Of a stretch of DNA of 64,000 bases, positions 17,440 through 27,043 are shown one piece after another. The position numbers were made by a program, and so were the translations under genes. The stretch's first letter is position 1, and every line of letters starts with the position of its first letter. Origin of the DNA: Chitinispirillum alkaliphilum (GTDB lineage: Bacteria > Fibrobacterota > Chitinivibrionia > Chitinivibrionales > Chitinispirillaceae); NCBI GenBank assembly GCA_001045525.1, contig LDWW01000007.1, positions 1 through 64,000 of the forward strand, in the 5' to 3' direction. Below the pieces are notes generated by a model. That model worked only from the letters and a program-made list of their open reading frames with translations, made no database searches and was not told the DNA's origin.

Positions 17440-17538
17440 ACACACCCCCACCCAATTCGCCAGCATTATGGCTATTGCCCTGCCGATACCGGAACTTGCC
17501 CCGGTAACAATAGCTTTTTGCCCACTTAAGAGTATTGT
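17440..17538 (-). pseudogene. Short-chain dehydrogenase N-terminal fragment
   Basis: On the minus strand this reads LSGQKAIVTGASSGIGRAIA, the beta1/TGxxxGIG cofactor-binding start of short-chain dehydrogenases. An in-frame stop precedes it and homology fades after about 28 residues, so only a truncated relic remains. A complete but divergent short-chain dehydrogenase gene lies 230 nt away on the other strand; the fragment is not a copy of it, since its glycine motif is TGASSGIG rather than TGGTSGIG. Confidence 0.65.
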
Positions 17539-17768
17539 TTGTCAGGTGGTTTTCGACTTTCCCTGTTTTTATTTTTGTCTTTATTATTCATCTTTAATAA
17601 CTACTCCGCCTTTTTAAAATATCAAATATTGATCGTTCCTTAAATTCAAGGTATTATGTGCCGGTATGCTTATTGCATTTATTTAACATTTTAGAGTTTA
17701 ACAAAAAGACTAAGCATTTTTCTTTAATGTAAAATTGGAACTTCTAAACTCAATTTTGGAATTCTTTT

Positions 17769-18491
17769 ATGAAATTTAAAAACAAGAGGGTTCTCATTAC
17801 CGGAGGGACTTCTGGTATTGGTAAAGCACTTGCCTCGGTTTTATACAAAAAAGGGGCTAAAGTGGCAATCTGTGCAAGAAAAAAGGATGCTCTTAAAGAA
17901 GTAAGTTTACTTCTGCCCGGGATAGTAACCATAGCAGCCGATTTGTCAGTTAAAGAGAACCTTCTAAACATAAAAAAAACTCTCGATAAAGAGATGAATG
18001 GAATCGATATCCTTATAAACAATGCCGGTAAGATGACTCAGTTTGATATTCGTGATGGATTCCCCAATGGTTATGAGACTGAACTTGCTCTCAATCTGGG
18101 CGCTCCGGTAGAACTTACCAGGCTCTTTTTACCCCAGCTGCTTAAGCTCGATCAGGCTGCAATCATAAATGTGACATCAGGGTATGCACTATGGCCCAAC
18201 AAAACTGCCCCCTTGTACTGTGCATCAAAATCAGCGCTTCACTTCTTTACCAAATCTATCAGATGGCAACTTGAAAACAGCAAAGTTAAAGTGATCGAAA
18301 TACTGCCGCCACTTGTAAAAACTCCTTCTGCCACAAAGAAAGGCGGTATGGATCCCCTTGTTTTTGCATCAAAAGCTATCTCACAGATAGAAAAGGGATA
18401 TACAGAGATAAAAATTGCAGAAGTAAAAAAGCTCTCCCTTTTTATGCATCTGACTCCTCCCCTAATAGACCAGATATTAAAAAGAAGATGA
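17769..18491 (+). CDS. Short-chain dehydrogenase/reductase (DltE-like)
   Basis: 240 residues. Rossmann cofactor motif TGGTSGIG at residues 11-18, NNAG at 84-87, catalytic S137, Y150 and K154 (YCASK). R37 in CARKK after beta2 suggests NADP(H) preference. It is closest in layout to the DltE-type oxidoreductases often annotated beside lipid or cell-envelope genes. Substrate unknown. No clear ribosome binding site before the ATG. It precedes the debranching-enzyme-like gene by about 40 nt and may be co-transcribed. Confidence 0.88.
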   Translation: MKFKNKRVLITGGTSGIGKALASVLYKKGAKVAICARKKDALKEVSLLLPGIVTIAADLSVKENLLNIKKTLDKEMNGIDILINNAGKMTQFDIRDGFPNGYETELALNLGAPVELTRLFLPQLLKLDQAAIINVTSGYALWPNKTAPLYCASKSALHFFTKSIRWQLENSKVKVIEILPPLVKTPSATKKGGMDPLVFASKAISQIEKGYTEIKIAEVKKLSLFMHLTPPLIDQILKRR

Positions 18492-18531
18492 TTGTAGTAG
18501 AGAAAAACCATTTATTGACAAATAGGTGCAT

Positions 18532-20784
18532 ATGGACTCTGTTTCTCACCTTTTCTCAATACCTGATGCAGCCGTTATGTCCTCAACCTATCTCGCCTGG
18601 CGGGGTCAGTCGATGCTTGCTCTTGGCGCTCAGGGAGACATTAAGGGAGAGGGAATTTGCGGCTATTTTTTCAGAGGCGCCCGTTTCCTCTCTTATTTCT
18701 CCTTTACAATAAACGGTCATAACCTCCACTTGTGCTCTTCAGCTAAAACGGCATTTAACAGTTTGGAATTTTTTTATATCTATCCGCCCGTACAAAACGC
18801 AGGAACCGGCGGCAGTGGTTCCGGTATGATAGAGAAAAGTGAGGGTATATCACAGCGCGGGCTTGACATAAGACTTGTTTATCATGTAAAACCTTCCGGC
18901 CTTTCACTACAGCTGCGGATAACAAACCGCTGGGATAAAGAGGCTCGGTTCAGGCTCGAAGCGAGCGCACAAACAGATTTTCTGTCTTTGGATGAGGCTT
19001 ACAGCAGTGGAGCCAAAAAGAATATTGTCCAATCAAAATATACCCCTTCAGAAGATGGCTTAAGCTGTACTCACTCAGATCCGCAATTTCCTCTGCGTAC
19101 AAATATAAGACTGAATGAAATCAACCAGTGGACTATAACTGAAAATCAGTTCTCAAGAACTGTTTCACTTTCTCTGGGGGAAACATTTTGTACCACCCTG
19201 GAACTTGAGCCTTTCGATCCGGCCCTTCCCCTAACTTTTGTGCAGTGGCAAAAGCGTGAAGCACGCATGGTGAGCTGGAGTGAATCCCTTACAAGACTAA
19301 AAGACAGTCCGGAGTCTCTTTTCTCTGAAACTGTCAATGGTCTCATAGATTATCTGTGCAGTGCAGCACTTCTTGAAGGAGAAAGTGATCAGTGGCTTGT
19401 CCCCGCTGCAGGATACCCCTATTACCCCTTTCTTTTTGGCAGAGATGCCCTTACAAGCAGCTGGATGATGGCTATGTTTGACAGGGGGCAGAGTATTGCC
19501 GATACACTGAGCAGACTCGGAAAGTTACAGGGTAAAAAAGAGGATCGGTTCAGAGATGAGCAGCCCGGAAGAATAGTTCAGCAGGCACGAAATGATTTGC
19601 CATCCAGAAAGGGAGATAATCCCTTTGACCGTTACTATGGCGATTACGCCTCCCCATTTATGTATATCATAGCTTTGGCGCATCTCTATGCCTGGAGCGG
19701 CAGTGTTTCAGATGTAAAAAAGTACTGGAACAGCTGTAAAATGATTCTTAAGTGGGCAGAAAAATATGGTGATATGGATGGAGACGGGTTCCTTGAATAT
19801 TCTACCCTCTCTCCCTTAGGGCCACGACATCAGGGATGGAAAGACAGTCAGAATGCAGTGGTTGATGAATATGGTGAGCTGGTAGATTCTCCTGTAGCCA
19901 CATGTGAAGTGCAGGGGTATTATTATGCAGCTCTTCAGGCCGCCTCTGTGTTTGCTTCTCTTAACAGGTCATACAGAGAAGCAGTGCAGTATGCACGGAG
20001 GGCCAAAAAGCTAAAATATCAGTTTAATAAAGCTTTTTGGGTTGAGGATGGAGGGTACATAGCATTTGGTCTCGATTCACAAAAAAGGCAGATCCGTTCA
20101 AAAACCTCCAATATGGGACACTGCCTTGCCTCAGGAATAATAGACAGCAGATATATAGAAAGAGTTGTTTCCACGCTGTTTTCATCAGATATGTTTAGCG
20201 GATGGGGTATAAGGACTCTTTCCGCCAGTAATCCATCATACAACCCTCTCAGCTATCATCTGGGGAGTATATGGCCGGTTGAAAATGCAACAATCGCTTT
20301 GGGACTTCGAAGATATGGTTTCGATAATGAAGCATTGAAATTGGTGGAGGTAAATTATGATCTGGCAAGGATGTGGAAAAAGGGACATATACCTGAATGT
20401 ATCGGAGGGTACGACCGTAAGAGTGTAGGTCACCCCGGTGCTTTTCCCCGTGCCAATATGCTCCAGACCTGGAACGCTGCGGCTTTTGGGCTCTTTACCC
20501 ATGTGTTGCTTGGATTACAACCGCTTGCACCTGTTAATACACTATTTATAGATCCGATTCTTCCCCACTGGCTTCCTTCTCTTACCGTAGAAAATCTTCA
20601 TATTGCAGGAGCCTCCGTAAGCTTACAGTGCATACGGAGGAAAAACGGCAAAACTTCGACTAAAGTTTTACAAAAAAAGGGCAGCGTAAAGGTTTTATTT
20701 CAGCCCCCGGTCAACGCTTTTAACGTCTCTGTTTATAAGCGGCTGCTATCTCTTCTTGGAGGCAGATTTTTGGGTCATTCGTAA
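18532..20784 (+). CDS. Amylo-alpha-1,6-glucosidase-like glycoside hydrolase (glycogen debranching type)
   Basis: About 750 residues from the ATG at 18532 (a GTG two codons upstream is also possible). The N-terminal third (about 1-230) is a beta-sandwich like GDE-N domains; the rest is an (alpha/alpha)6 barrel of the MGH1/GDE-C type. Landmarks are FLFGRDALTSSWMM, GDMDGDGFLEY, GWGIRTLSAS and YHLGSIWPVENATIALGL. No signal peptide, so it acts in the cytoplasm, probably on alpha-1,6 branches of glycogen or related oligosaccharides. The exact substrate is not proven, since related barrels act on trehalose or sucrose-type substrates. Confidence 0.8.
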   Translation: MDSVSHLFSIPDAAVMSSTYLAWRGQSMLALGAQGDIKGEGICGYFFRGARFLSYFSFTINGHNLHLCSSAKTAFNSLEFFYIYPPVQNAGTGGSGSGMIEKSEGISQRGLDIRLVYHVKPSGLSLQLRITNRWDKEARFRLEASAQTDFLSLDEAYSSGAKKNIVQSKYTPSEDGLSCTHSDPQFPLRTNIRLNEINQWTITENQFSRTVSLSLGETFCTTLELEPFDPALPLTFVQWQKREARMVSWSESLTRLKDSPESLFSETVNGLIDYLCSAALLEGESDQWLVPAAGYPYYPFLFGRDALTSSWMMAMFDRGQSIADTLSRLGKLQGKKEDRFRDEQPGRIVQQARNDLPSRKGDNPFDRYYGDYASPFMYIIALAHLYAWSGSVSDVKKYWNSCKMILKWAEKYGDMDGDGFLEYSTLSPLGPRHQGWKDSQNAVVDEYGELVDSPVATCEVQGYYYAALQAASVFASLNRSYREAVQYARRAKKLKYQFNKAFWVEDGGYIAFGLDSQKRQIRSKTSNMGHCLASGIIDSRYIERVVSTLFSSDMFSGWGIRTLSASNPSYNPLSYHLGSIWPVENATIALGLRRYGFDNEALKLVEVNYDLARMWKKGHIPECIGGYDRKSVGHPGAFPRANMLQTWNAAAFGLFTHVLLGLQPLAPVNTLFIDPILPHWLPSLTVENLHIAGASVSLQCIRRKNGKTSTKVLQKKGSVKVLFQPPVNAFNVSVYKRLLSLLGGRFLGHS

Positions 20785-20942
20785 AGTTAACCTAAGATAA
20801 TCCGGATGAGAACAGTATTCCCCCGCTGCATCCCGCCCAGCGGGATTCCGATACACATTCAATAGTTCCGGGACCCCGCTAAAGTTGCACACCTGCAGAT
20901 TCGCCTTAATTCAAGCTCAAGGCGGCAGTGTCAGCACATCTT

Positions 20943-23072
20943 TCACAGCAATTTTTCCCTGAGCCTTGAATACCTCCTCAGAGCCTGATCATTTCTGACC
21001 GCCATACCCATTGCCTTTGGTTTACCCACAAAAACGCAGATCTCCCGGGAGCGGGTCAGAGCGGTGTAGATAAGATTGCGCTGGAGCATAATGAAGTGCT
21101 GAGTTGTAAGGGGGATAATCACTGCTCTGAATTCACACCCCTGGCTTTTGTGAATACTTATACAGTAGGCGGGTATAAGCTCGCTGAGGTCCTTGTGTTC
21201 ATAGAAAACGGGGGTGTTGTCAAATGTAACAGAGACTGCATCATCGGAAACAGAGCTGATATAGCCTATATCCCCATTGAATACACCAAGATCATAGTTG
21301 TTTTTTATTTGCATCACCTTGTCACCGAGTATAAAATCTATCTGGCCGAAAGTGGTTTTTTGAATATTCTTATTCAGTGCTTTCTGCAGCACATTATTAA
21401 TATTCTGTGTCCCAAGATCCCCCCTGTGCATGGGGGAGAGTACCTGAATATCATTTACCGAATCAAATCCGTAGCGGGCAGGCAGACGCCTTGCCACAAG
21501 ATCCACAATCTTCTCCAGACAGCCCTGTGGATTTTCCTCCGGGAGGAAAAAACAGTTATCGGTTTTTGAATTGCTGAAAAGTGGCACTGCTCCATCGATA
21601 ATTTCATGTGCCGCTGTTACAATTCTGCTTTGTGCGGCTTGTCTGAAAATTCGGGTAAGATGCACATGGGGGAGTGTTCTGCTTTCTATCAGATCATTGA
21701 GTACATTTCCCGCCCCCACCGAAGGGAGCTGATTGTCATCACCCAGAAAAATGAGATGGGTATTTTTGGATACCGCATTCAAAAAAGATTTCATAAGCAG
21801 TATATCCACCATCGAAACCTCATCGAGGATAATTACCTCTGCATCTATTGGATTTTCCTCATTTCTGGAAAAGGCTTCCCTCGGCTTATACTCCAGGAGA
21901 CGGTGAATCGTTTTGGCCTCAAACCCCGAGACAGTACCCATTCTCTGGGCAGCTCTGCCCGTAGGTGCCGCAAGCGCAATTTTACATTTCAGCTTTTGGA
22001 AAAACGCCACTATCACCTGCATCACTGTTGTTTTCCCTGTGCCCGGTCCACCGGTGAGCAGAAGAATTTGGTTTGCAGCGGCACTTTTTACTGCTTCAAT
22101 CTGTTCGGGAGCCCCTTTCCATCCCTTATCTATCTGATAGCGGCTAAGCCAGGAATCCACAGCTTCGGGCGGAAGCTTCTGTTTAACCGAGGCAAGCTGA
22201 CTTATTCGAAGCTTAAGATCCGTTGCCACTTTCTGCTCTGCGTTGTAAAACAGAGGCAGATACACCGCATCATCCTCTTTTATGAAAATTTTTGCATTCA
22301 CCGCATGATCAAGAGAGAAGGTTATCAGCTCCTTATCTACATTGAGGATCTCTTCTGCCCGGCAACAGAGCTCTTCTGCAGGAAGAAACAGGTGTCCCTC
22401 ATTTGATGCCTCCTGAAGTACAAATGTCAGTCCTGCCCGGATCCTTTTGTAAGAATCGTGTGCAAAGTTTAACTTTCCGGCTATCGCATCTGCCTTTTTA
22501 AACCCCACACCCCACACCGCATCAATCAGCGCATACGGATTCTCACAAATCCTCTTCTGTGATTCTGCCCCCCATGCCTTATAAATCTTGCTTATCATGT
22601 TCAGCGACACATCAAACTCCTGAAGAAAAATCATCAGCTCTCGCATCCGCCTCTGTCCCTCCCAGCCGCTTCTGATCTTTTCAAGAGTTTTTGGCCCTAT
22701 ACCCTGAACTTCTACAAGGCGTTCCGGATGGTTATCCAGAATATCCATTGTTTCGAGACCAAAAGTATCAATGATCATTTTCGCCCTGACTTCACCAATA
22801 TTACTGATAAATCCTGAGCTTAGAAGCTTTTTAAGTCCCTCAATGGTGGTGGGTTTTACTATGCTGAAACCGCTTACAGAAAGCTGGTGGCCAAATTTTT
22901 TGTGCCTTTGCCACTTACCCTCACAGCATATCGTCTCACCCTTGCGTATGGTGGGTAGATTCCCTACACAGGTTACAGTTCCATTCGATTTTGTGTGAAG
23001 CTGAATGACGGTGAAACCATTATCCTCGTTCTGATAGGTTATGGTTCCAACGGTTCCCTCGATTCTTTCCAT
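20943..23072 (-). CDS. recD2: RecD2-type SF1B DNA helicase
   Basis: 709 residues. The N-terminal domain has OB-like sequence (TITYQNEDNGFTVIQL) and tandem helix-hairpin-helix motifs (LVEVQGIGPKTLEKI). The SF1 core follows: Walker A GGPGTGKT at 341-348, Walker B IILDEVSM, and the C-terminal motif VI YTALTRSREICVFVGK. RecD2 proteins are 5'-3' helicases found in bacteria without RecBC partners, implicated in repair and replication-fork maintenance. Length is typical. It is transcribed divergently from the queuosine cluster. Confidence 0.93.
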   Translation of the reverse strand: MERIEGTVGTITYQNEDNGFTVIQLHTKSNGTVTCVGNLPTIRKGETICCEGKWQRHKKFGHQLSVSGFSIVKPTTIEGLKKLLSSGFISNIGEVRAKMIIDTFGLETMDILDNHPERLVEVQGIGPKTLEKIRSGWEGQRRMRELMIFLQEFDVSLNMISKIYKAWGAESQKRICENPYALIDAVWGVGFKKADAIAGKLNFAHDSYKRIRAGLTFVLQEASNEGHLFLPAEELCCRAEEILNVDKELITFSLDHAVNAKIFIKEDDAVYLPLFYNAEQKVATDLKLRISQLASVKQKLPPEAVDSWLSRYQIDKGWKGAPEQIEAVKSAAANQILLLTGGPGTGKTTVMQVIVAFFQKLKCKIALAAPTGRAAQRMGTVSGFEAKTIHRLLEYKPREAFSRNEENPIDAEVIILDEVSMVDILLMKSFLNAVSKNTHLIFLGDDNQLPSVGAGNVLNDLIESRTLPHVHLTRIFRQAAQSRIVTAAHEIIDGAVPLFSNSKTDNCFFLPEENPQGCLEKIVDLVARRLPARYGFDSVNDIQVLSPMHRGDLGTQNINNVLQKALNKNIQKTTFGQIDFILGDKVMQIKNNYDLGVFNGDIGYISSVSDDAVSVTFDNTPVFYEHKDLSELIPAYCISIHKSQGCEFRAVIIPLTTQHFIMLQRNLIYTALTRSREICVFVGKPKAMGMAVRNDQALRRYSRLREKLL

Positions 23073-23170
23073 ATGTATAAAATAGTTTCGGGTAGATAGG
23101 ATTTAAATTTCCCTCACTGGTGTCTGATGATCTATTTTTAGAAGTCACAGATCACAAAAGAGGTATATAT

Positions 23171-23539
23171 ATGTATGAAGTCACCACAGAAAGTCATTTC
23201 TCCGCTGCCCACCGTCTGAGAAATTACAGCGGCCCATGCGAAAATATCCACGGTCACAACTGGCTTGTAAGAGTTACAGTACGCTGCTCCACACTCGATG
23301 ATTGCGGGATAGGGATAGATTTCAAACTGCTCAGGAAAAAACTCAAGGATGTTCTCGATGAGTTTGATCACAAGGATCTGAATCTGGTATTTGGAGAAAC
23401 GGGCCTCAATCCCTCATCTGAAAATATCGCCCGATACATCTACGAATTACTCGATAAATCTCTGGGCGATTCCAATGCATCCATGGCAAGGGTGGAGGTG
23501 CACGAAACCCCGGGAAACTACGCCACCTACTACGTGTGA
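23171..23539 (+). CDS. queD: 6-carboxy-5,6,7,8-tetrahydropterin synthase
   Basis: 122 residues from the ATG at 23171, which has AGAGG 7-8 nt upstream; the frame extends 17 codons further without support. Zn ligands H14, H27 and H29 (FSAAHRL, IHGHNW), catalytic C23 (GPCENIHGH) and the C-terminal HETP block are all present. Converts dihydroneopterin triphosphate to carboxytetrahydropterin, the second step to preQ0/queuosine. First of three overlapping genes. Confidence 0.93.
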   Translation: MYEVTTESHFSAAHRLRNYSGPCENIHGHNWLVRVTVRCSTLDDCGIGIDFKLLRKKLKDVLDEFDHKDLNLVFGETGLNPSSENIARYIYELLDKSLGDSNASMARVEVHETPGNYATYYV

Positions 23540-24180
23540 AAAATATGGAAGTAATCGAGATTTTCAAAAGCATCCAGGGAGAATCCTCTTACTCAGGCAG
23601 GCTCTGTTCATTTGTGCGCCTGAAAGGGTGCAACCTCAACTGCGTGTGGTGCGATACAGAGTATGCGGTGAATGAGAATGGTACGGTTCTGGATGTGGGG
23701 GAAATTGTTTCTTTGGTGAAGCAGCATCACACAAAGCTGGTCGAGATCACAGGCGGAGAACCACTTCTTCAGGACAGTACACCACGGCTCTGCTCAGAAT
23801 TTCTGGACAGGGGATACACTGTTTTGGTTGAAACAAACGGAAGCCTTGACATCGGCAAACTACCATCAGGGGTTCTGCGCATCATCGATATCAAGTGCCC
23901 CGACAGCGGAGAAGGTTTGAGTTTCCGGATGGATAACCTTGATCTTCTGACCAAACAGGATGAATGTAAATTCGTGGTGGCATCGGTTAAAGATCTCAAC
24001 TGGGCCTCATCATTTATCAAGAAACATGATCTCACCTCCCGCTGTACTCTGTTTTTATCCCCTGCAGGTGGTCTTATAGGGAGCTGTGAAGTGGCAGATT
24101 TTATCGTTGAAAACTCTATGGATGTCAGGCTTGGAGTGCAGCTCCATAAGCTGATCTGGGGTGAGAGGAGGGGTGTATGA
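23536..24180 (+). CDS. queE: 7-carboxy-7-deazaguanine synthase (radical SAM)
   Basis: 214 residues if started at the GTG overlapping the queD stop (GTGA); an ATG at 23545 is an alternative and gives the family-typical start [14 protein letters not shown]. Radical SAM cluster C32-x3-C36-x2-C39 ([10 protein letters not shown]), and GGEPLLQ for SAM binding. Makes the 7-deazaguanine ring from carboxytetrahydropterin. Overlaps queC by ATGA. Confidence 0.93.
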   Translation: MKNMEVIEIFKSIQGESSYSGRLCSFVRLKGCNLNCVWCDTEYAVNENGTVLDVGEIVSLVKQHHTKLVEITGGEPLLQDSTPRLCSEFLDRGYTVLVETNGSLDIGKLPSGVLRIIDIKCPDSGEGLSFRMDNLDLLTKQDECKFVVASVKDLNWASSFIKKHDLTSRCTLFLSPAGGLIGSCEVADFIVENSMDVRLGVQLHKLIWGERRGV

Positions 24181-24869
24181 GCAACAAAAAAGCAGTTATA
24201 CTGCTCAGCGGCGGAATAGACAGTGCAACCTGCGCAGCCATTGCCAAAGATGAAGGGTATCAGTTGTATGGAATGAGTTTCTCATACGGGCAGAGGCACG
24301 CTGTGGAGCTTGAAGCAGCCAAAAGAACCGGGAAGTTTTTCTCGATACATGAACATCGCATTATTTCTCTTGATCCGGCTGCATTCAGTTCAAACGCCCT
24401 TACTGATGATATCGAAGTGCCCAAAAACGGAAACGATAAGGATTCCATACCGGTCACTTATGTGCCTGCAAGAAATACCATTTTTCTCTCCCTTGCACTG
24501 GGGTGGGCTGAGGTACTTGAGGTTAATGATATTTTCATCGGAGTCAATGCGGTGGATTATTCAGGATATCCCGACTGTAGGCCTGAATTCATCTCCTCCT
24601 TTGAGGCAATGGCAAACCTGGCCACCAAAGCAGCTGTAAACGGGAGAAAAATTCACATCCGCACACCGCTAATGAATTTAAGTAAAGCACAGATTATTCA
24701 AACAGGTACAAAGCTTGGATTCGATTACTCTCTTACACACAGCTGTTACGATCCCTCGTCAGACGGAGCGGCATGCGGAGAGTGTGACAGTTGTCTAATC
24801 AGAAAAGCCGGATTCAAAAAGGCCGGTGTTAAAGATCCCACAAGGTATATCACCCTCAACGCTGTTTGA
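24177..24869 (+). CDS. queC: 7-cyano-7-deazaguanine (preQ0) synthase
   Basis: 230 residues. PP-loop SGGIDS at 11-16, and a C-terminal zinc site C190, C200, C203 and C206. ATP-dependent conversion of carboxydeazaguanine to preQ0. Last gene of the queDEC unit; queF, tgt and folE are not in the window, so whether the product feeds queuosine in tRNA or another deazaguanine use cannot be seen here. No DNA-modification (dpd) genes are nearby. Confidence 0.95.
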   Translation: MSNKKAVILLSGGIDSATCAAIAKDEGYQLYGMSFSYGQRHAVELEAAKRTGKFFSIHEHRIISLDPAAFSSNALTDDIEVPKNGNDKDSIPVTYVPARNTIFLSLALGWAEVLEVNDIFIGVNAVDYSGYPDCRPEFISSFEAMANLATKAAVNGRKIHIRTPLMNLSKAQIIQTGTKLGFDYSLTHSCYDPSSDGAACGECDSCLIRKAGFKKAGVKDPTRYITLNAV

Positions 24870-25256
24870 CGAGGAGATAATCTGGATGGGAAAAGCTGAA
24901 ACTGTCTCAAAACTAAAAGAATAGGTTTGACGGCTCCCGCGGAGTGTTCGTGTAAACTTACCGATTCCCTTACAAATGCATCCCCGCACTCCATCATGCG
25001 AAGTTATCCCGGACACACTTCTGGCCAGAAATACCACGGTGCGGGTGGACAAATTCCGATTGTCCAGTCCCGCGTACGCTGTGCCTATCCCAAACCTGCC
25101 TAACATTTCTGAAATTTTAGATTTGTGGAAATCCTGTATTTATATTAATACACCCAAATTATCAATGCTTCCTGATCACTTACGGGTATTATTCCGGAAG
25201 TCAAAAAAAAAGTTTGTCTATTAACCTTTAGCTCTTTCGGGGAAATTGGGAAAACA
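24870..25256. other. Intergenic region before the ABC exporter
   Basis: Holds direct repeat copy A and then about 300 nt with no recognised gene. It must contain the promoter of the ABC operon; I see no clear -35/-10 pair. Confidence 0.5.
24875..24940 (+). repeat. Direct repeat, copy A, upstream of ABC exporter
   Basis: 66 nt from AGATAATCTGGATGGG to CGGCTCCCGC. It matches copy B at 27079-27143 at roughly 57 of 66 positions by eye, same orientation. The two copies bracket the ABC genes at 25257-27043. Confidence 0.8.
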
Positions 25257-26246
25257 ATGGATTCTTCATCGGACACACAGTACGCAATCAACATAAAAGG
25301 GCTTCACAAATCTTTTGGAAAGCTTAAGGTTCTCGAAGGAGTAGATTTTGGAGTTAAAAGGGGAGAAGTTGTTGCACTTCTTGGCCCCAACGGCTCTGGG
25401 AAAACAACAATAGTACGGATCCTTTCCACTTTGCTTAAAGCCGATAGAGGAGATATCAGCGTAGGCGGCTATGATGTTGTCAGAGAGGGTGAGAAAGTAC
25501 GATCTGTAATCGGTCTCACAGGGCAATACGCAGCAGTTGACGAATATCTTACCGCCAGAGAGAACCTGAGAATGATGGGTCGTCTGTATCATCTTAACAG
25601 AAAGCTTACCGATTCCCGCACCGAGCAATTACTCAAACAGTTTGACCTGATGGATGCAGCCAACCGGTATGTAAAGACCTACTCGGGAGGTATGCGCAGG
25701 CGGCTTGATCTGGCCGTAAGCCTTATAGCCACCCCGCCCATACTGTTTCTTGACGAACCAACGACTGCACTTGACCCGCGCAGCAGAGTTGAGATGTGGA
25801 ATATTGTCGAAGAGCTGGTCAGAGGAGGAACCACAATTCTGCTTACCACACAACATCTGGAGGAAGCTGACAGGCTGGCTGACAGAATTATCGTGATAAA
25901 TAAGGGCCGGGTGATAGCACAGGGAACAGCAGACCAACTCAAAAGATCGGTAGGTACGGAAAAAATCCATTTCACCTTTGCCCATATAAATGACCTCAGA
26001 AAAGCCTCCATGCTTATTGAAAAAACTGAACACACCACCGATGAGAAACAGAAAAGTTTATTGGTCAGCAACAAACAGGGTATCAGGATGCTCAAGGATC
26101 TGCTACAGAAATTTGAGCATGAACAAATAAATGTCACAGGGCTGGCCTGCAGTAAACCAACTCTGGATGATGTATTCATAAAATTGACAGGGCAAAAAGC
26201 TGCCCAAGAAAAAAACGACAACTCCAATTTTCATTCACAGGAATAA
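25257..26246 (+). CDS. ABC exporter ATP-binding protein (DrrA-like)
   Basis: 329 residues. Walker A GPNGSGKT at 43-50, signature YSGGM at 142-146, Walker B LFLDEP at 163-168, H-loop in TTQHLEEAD. The extra C-terminal 90 residues are typical of the DrrA/CcmA drug-exporter subfamily and probably contact the permease. Works with the permease encoded 2 nt downstream to expel a drug, lipid or polysaccharide; the substrate cannot be predicted. Confidence 0.9.
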   Translation: MDSSSDTQYAINIKGLHKSFGKLKVLEGVDFGVKRGEVVALLGPNGSGKTTIVRILSTLLKADRGDISVGGYDVVREGEKVRSVIGLTGQYAAVDEYLTARENLRMMGRLYHLNRKLTDSRTEQLLKQFDLMDAANRYVKTYSGGMRRRLDLAVSLIATPPILFLDEPTTALDPRSRVEMWNIVEELVRGGTTILLTTQHLEEADRLADRIIVINKGRVIAQGTADQLKRSVGTEKIHFTFAHINDLRKASMLIEKTEHTTDEKQKSLLVSNKQGIRMLKDLLQKFEHEQINVTGLACSKPTLDDVFIKLTGQKAAQEKNDNSNFHSQE

Positions 26247-26248
26247 AA

Positions 26249-27043
26249 ATGTCTGAACAATCGATACAGAACAAATTCTACTGGTTAATGAGTGACTTTG
26301 CCGTGCTCACCAAACGAAGTGCTGTCTATATACTCAGGAATTTGGATCAGGCACTGTCGACACTGTTTACCCCAATTATGTTTCTTCTCCTTTTCCGATA
26401 CGTATTTGGTGAAGCAATAGAAACTCCGGGAATCCCCTATGTGGATTTTCTTTTTGCGGGAATACTGGTCCAGACAATCGCTTTTGGCTCCACTTATACA
26501 GCTATAGGAGTCACTACAGATATCCGAAGAGGCATAGTAGACAGATTTAAAAGCCTGCCAATGGCAAATTCTGCTCTGCTTGTGGGACACACCGTTACAG
26601 ATCTTATTCGAAACACTATTTCAACTGTTATCATGATACTTGCGGGACTCGTGGTAGGGTTCAGACCTACTGCCAATGTGTATGAATGGATATTGACCTT
26701 TGCAATTCTTATGCTTTTTACCTTCGCAATGTCATGGCTCTCTGCAATCATGGGGCTTGTGTCAAAATCAATTGAAGGTGTGCAGTGGATAACCTTTGTG
26801 GTGGTTTTCCCTATTACCTTCATAAGCAGCGCCTTTGTTCCTACTGAAACCATGGTCCCGGGGCTTAGAGCCTTTGCCGAAAATCAGCCAATTACCCATG
26901 TGATAGAAGCGGTAAGGGCGCTAACAATCGGCACACCCTTAAGAAATCACGGATGGCTTGCAATACTGTGGTCAGTGGGAATTCTGATCTCTTCCTACAT
27001 TGTGGCTGTGTACCTCTTTAACCGAAAGACAACAGCCATATAA
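26249..27043 (+). CDS. ABC-2 type exporter permease (DrrB-like)
   Basis: 264 residues, six hydrophobic segments, with the ABC-2 motif region FKSLPMANSALLVGHTVTDL between helices 2 and 3 and a conserved F-x-SSAFVP stretch (TFISSAFVPTETM). Matches the daunorubicin-resistance permease family. Starts 2 nt after the ATPase gene, forming a two-gene operon without a regulator. Confidence 0.88.
   Translation: MSEQSIQNKFYWLMSDFAVLTKRSAVYILRNLDQALSTLFTPIMFLLLFRYVFGEAIETPGIPYVDFLFAGILVQTIAFGSTYTAIGVTTDIRRGIVDRFKSLPMANSALLVGHTVTDLIRNTISTVIMILAGLVVGFRPTANVYEWILTFAILMLFTFAMSWLSAIMGLVSKSIEGVQWITFVVVFPITFISSAFVPTETMVPGLRAFAENQPITHVIEAVRALTIGTPLRNHGWLAILWSVGILISSYIVAVYLFNRKTTAI

Larger units (their letters stand above)
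16743..17768. other. Long non-coding region
   Basis: Besides the palindromic element (17040-17300) and the dehydrogenase fragment (17440-17538), no gene is supported. A weak -24/-12-like element CGGTATGCTTATTGCA lies at 17662-17677, 92 nt before the dehydrogenase gene at 17769; it keeps GG-N10-GC spacing but lacks the -25 T. Confidence 0.5.

Noticed and set aside
23073-23170. preQ1 riboswitch upstream of queD
   Set aside because: The 98-nt spacer has no CTA-rich loop and purine tail of known preQ1 aptamers.
23171-24869. DNA 7-deazaguanine modification (dpd) island
   Set aside because: Only the preQ0 synthesis genes are present; no dpdA-type transglycosylase or nucleases are adjacent.
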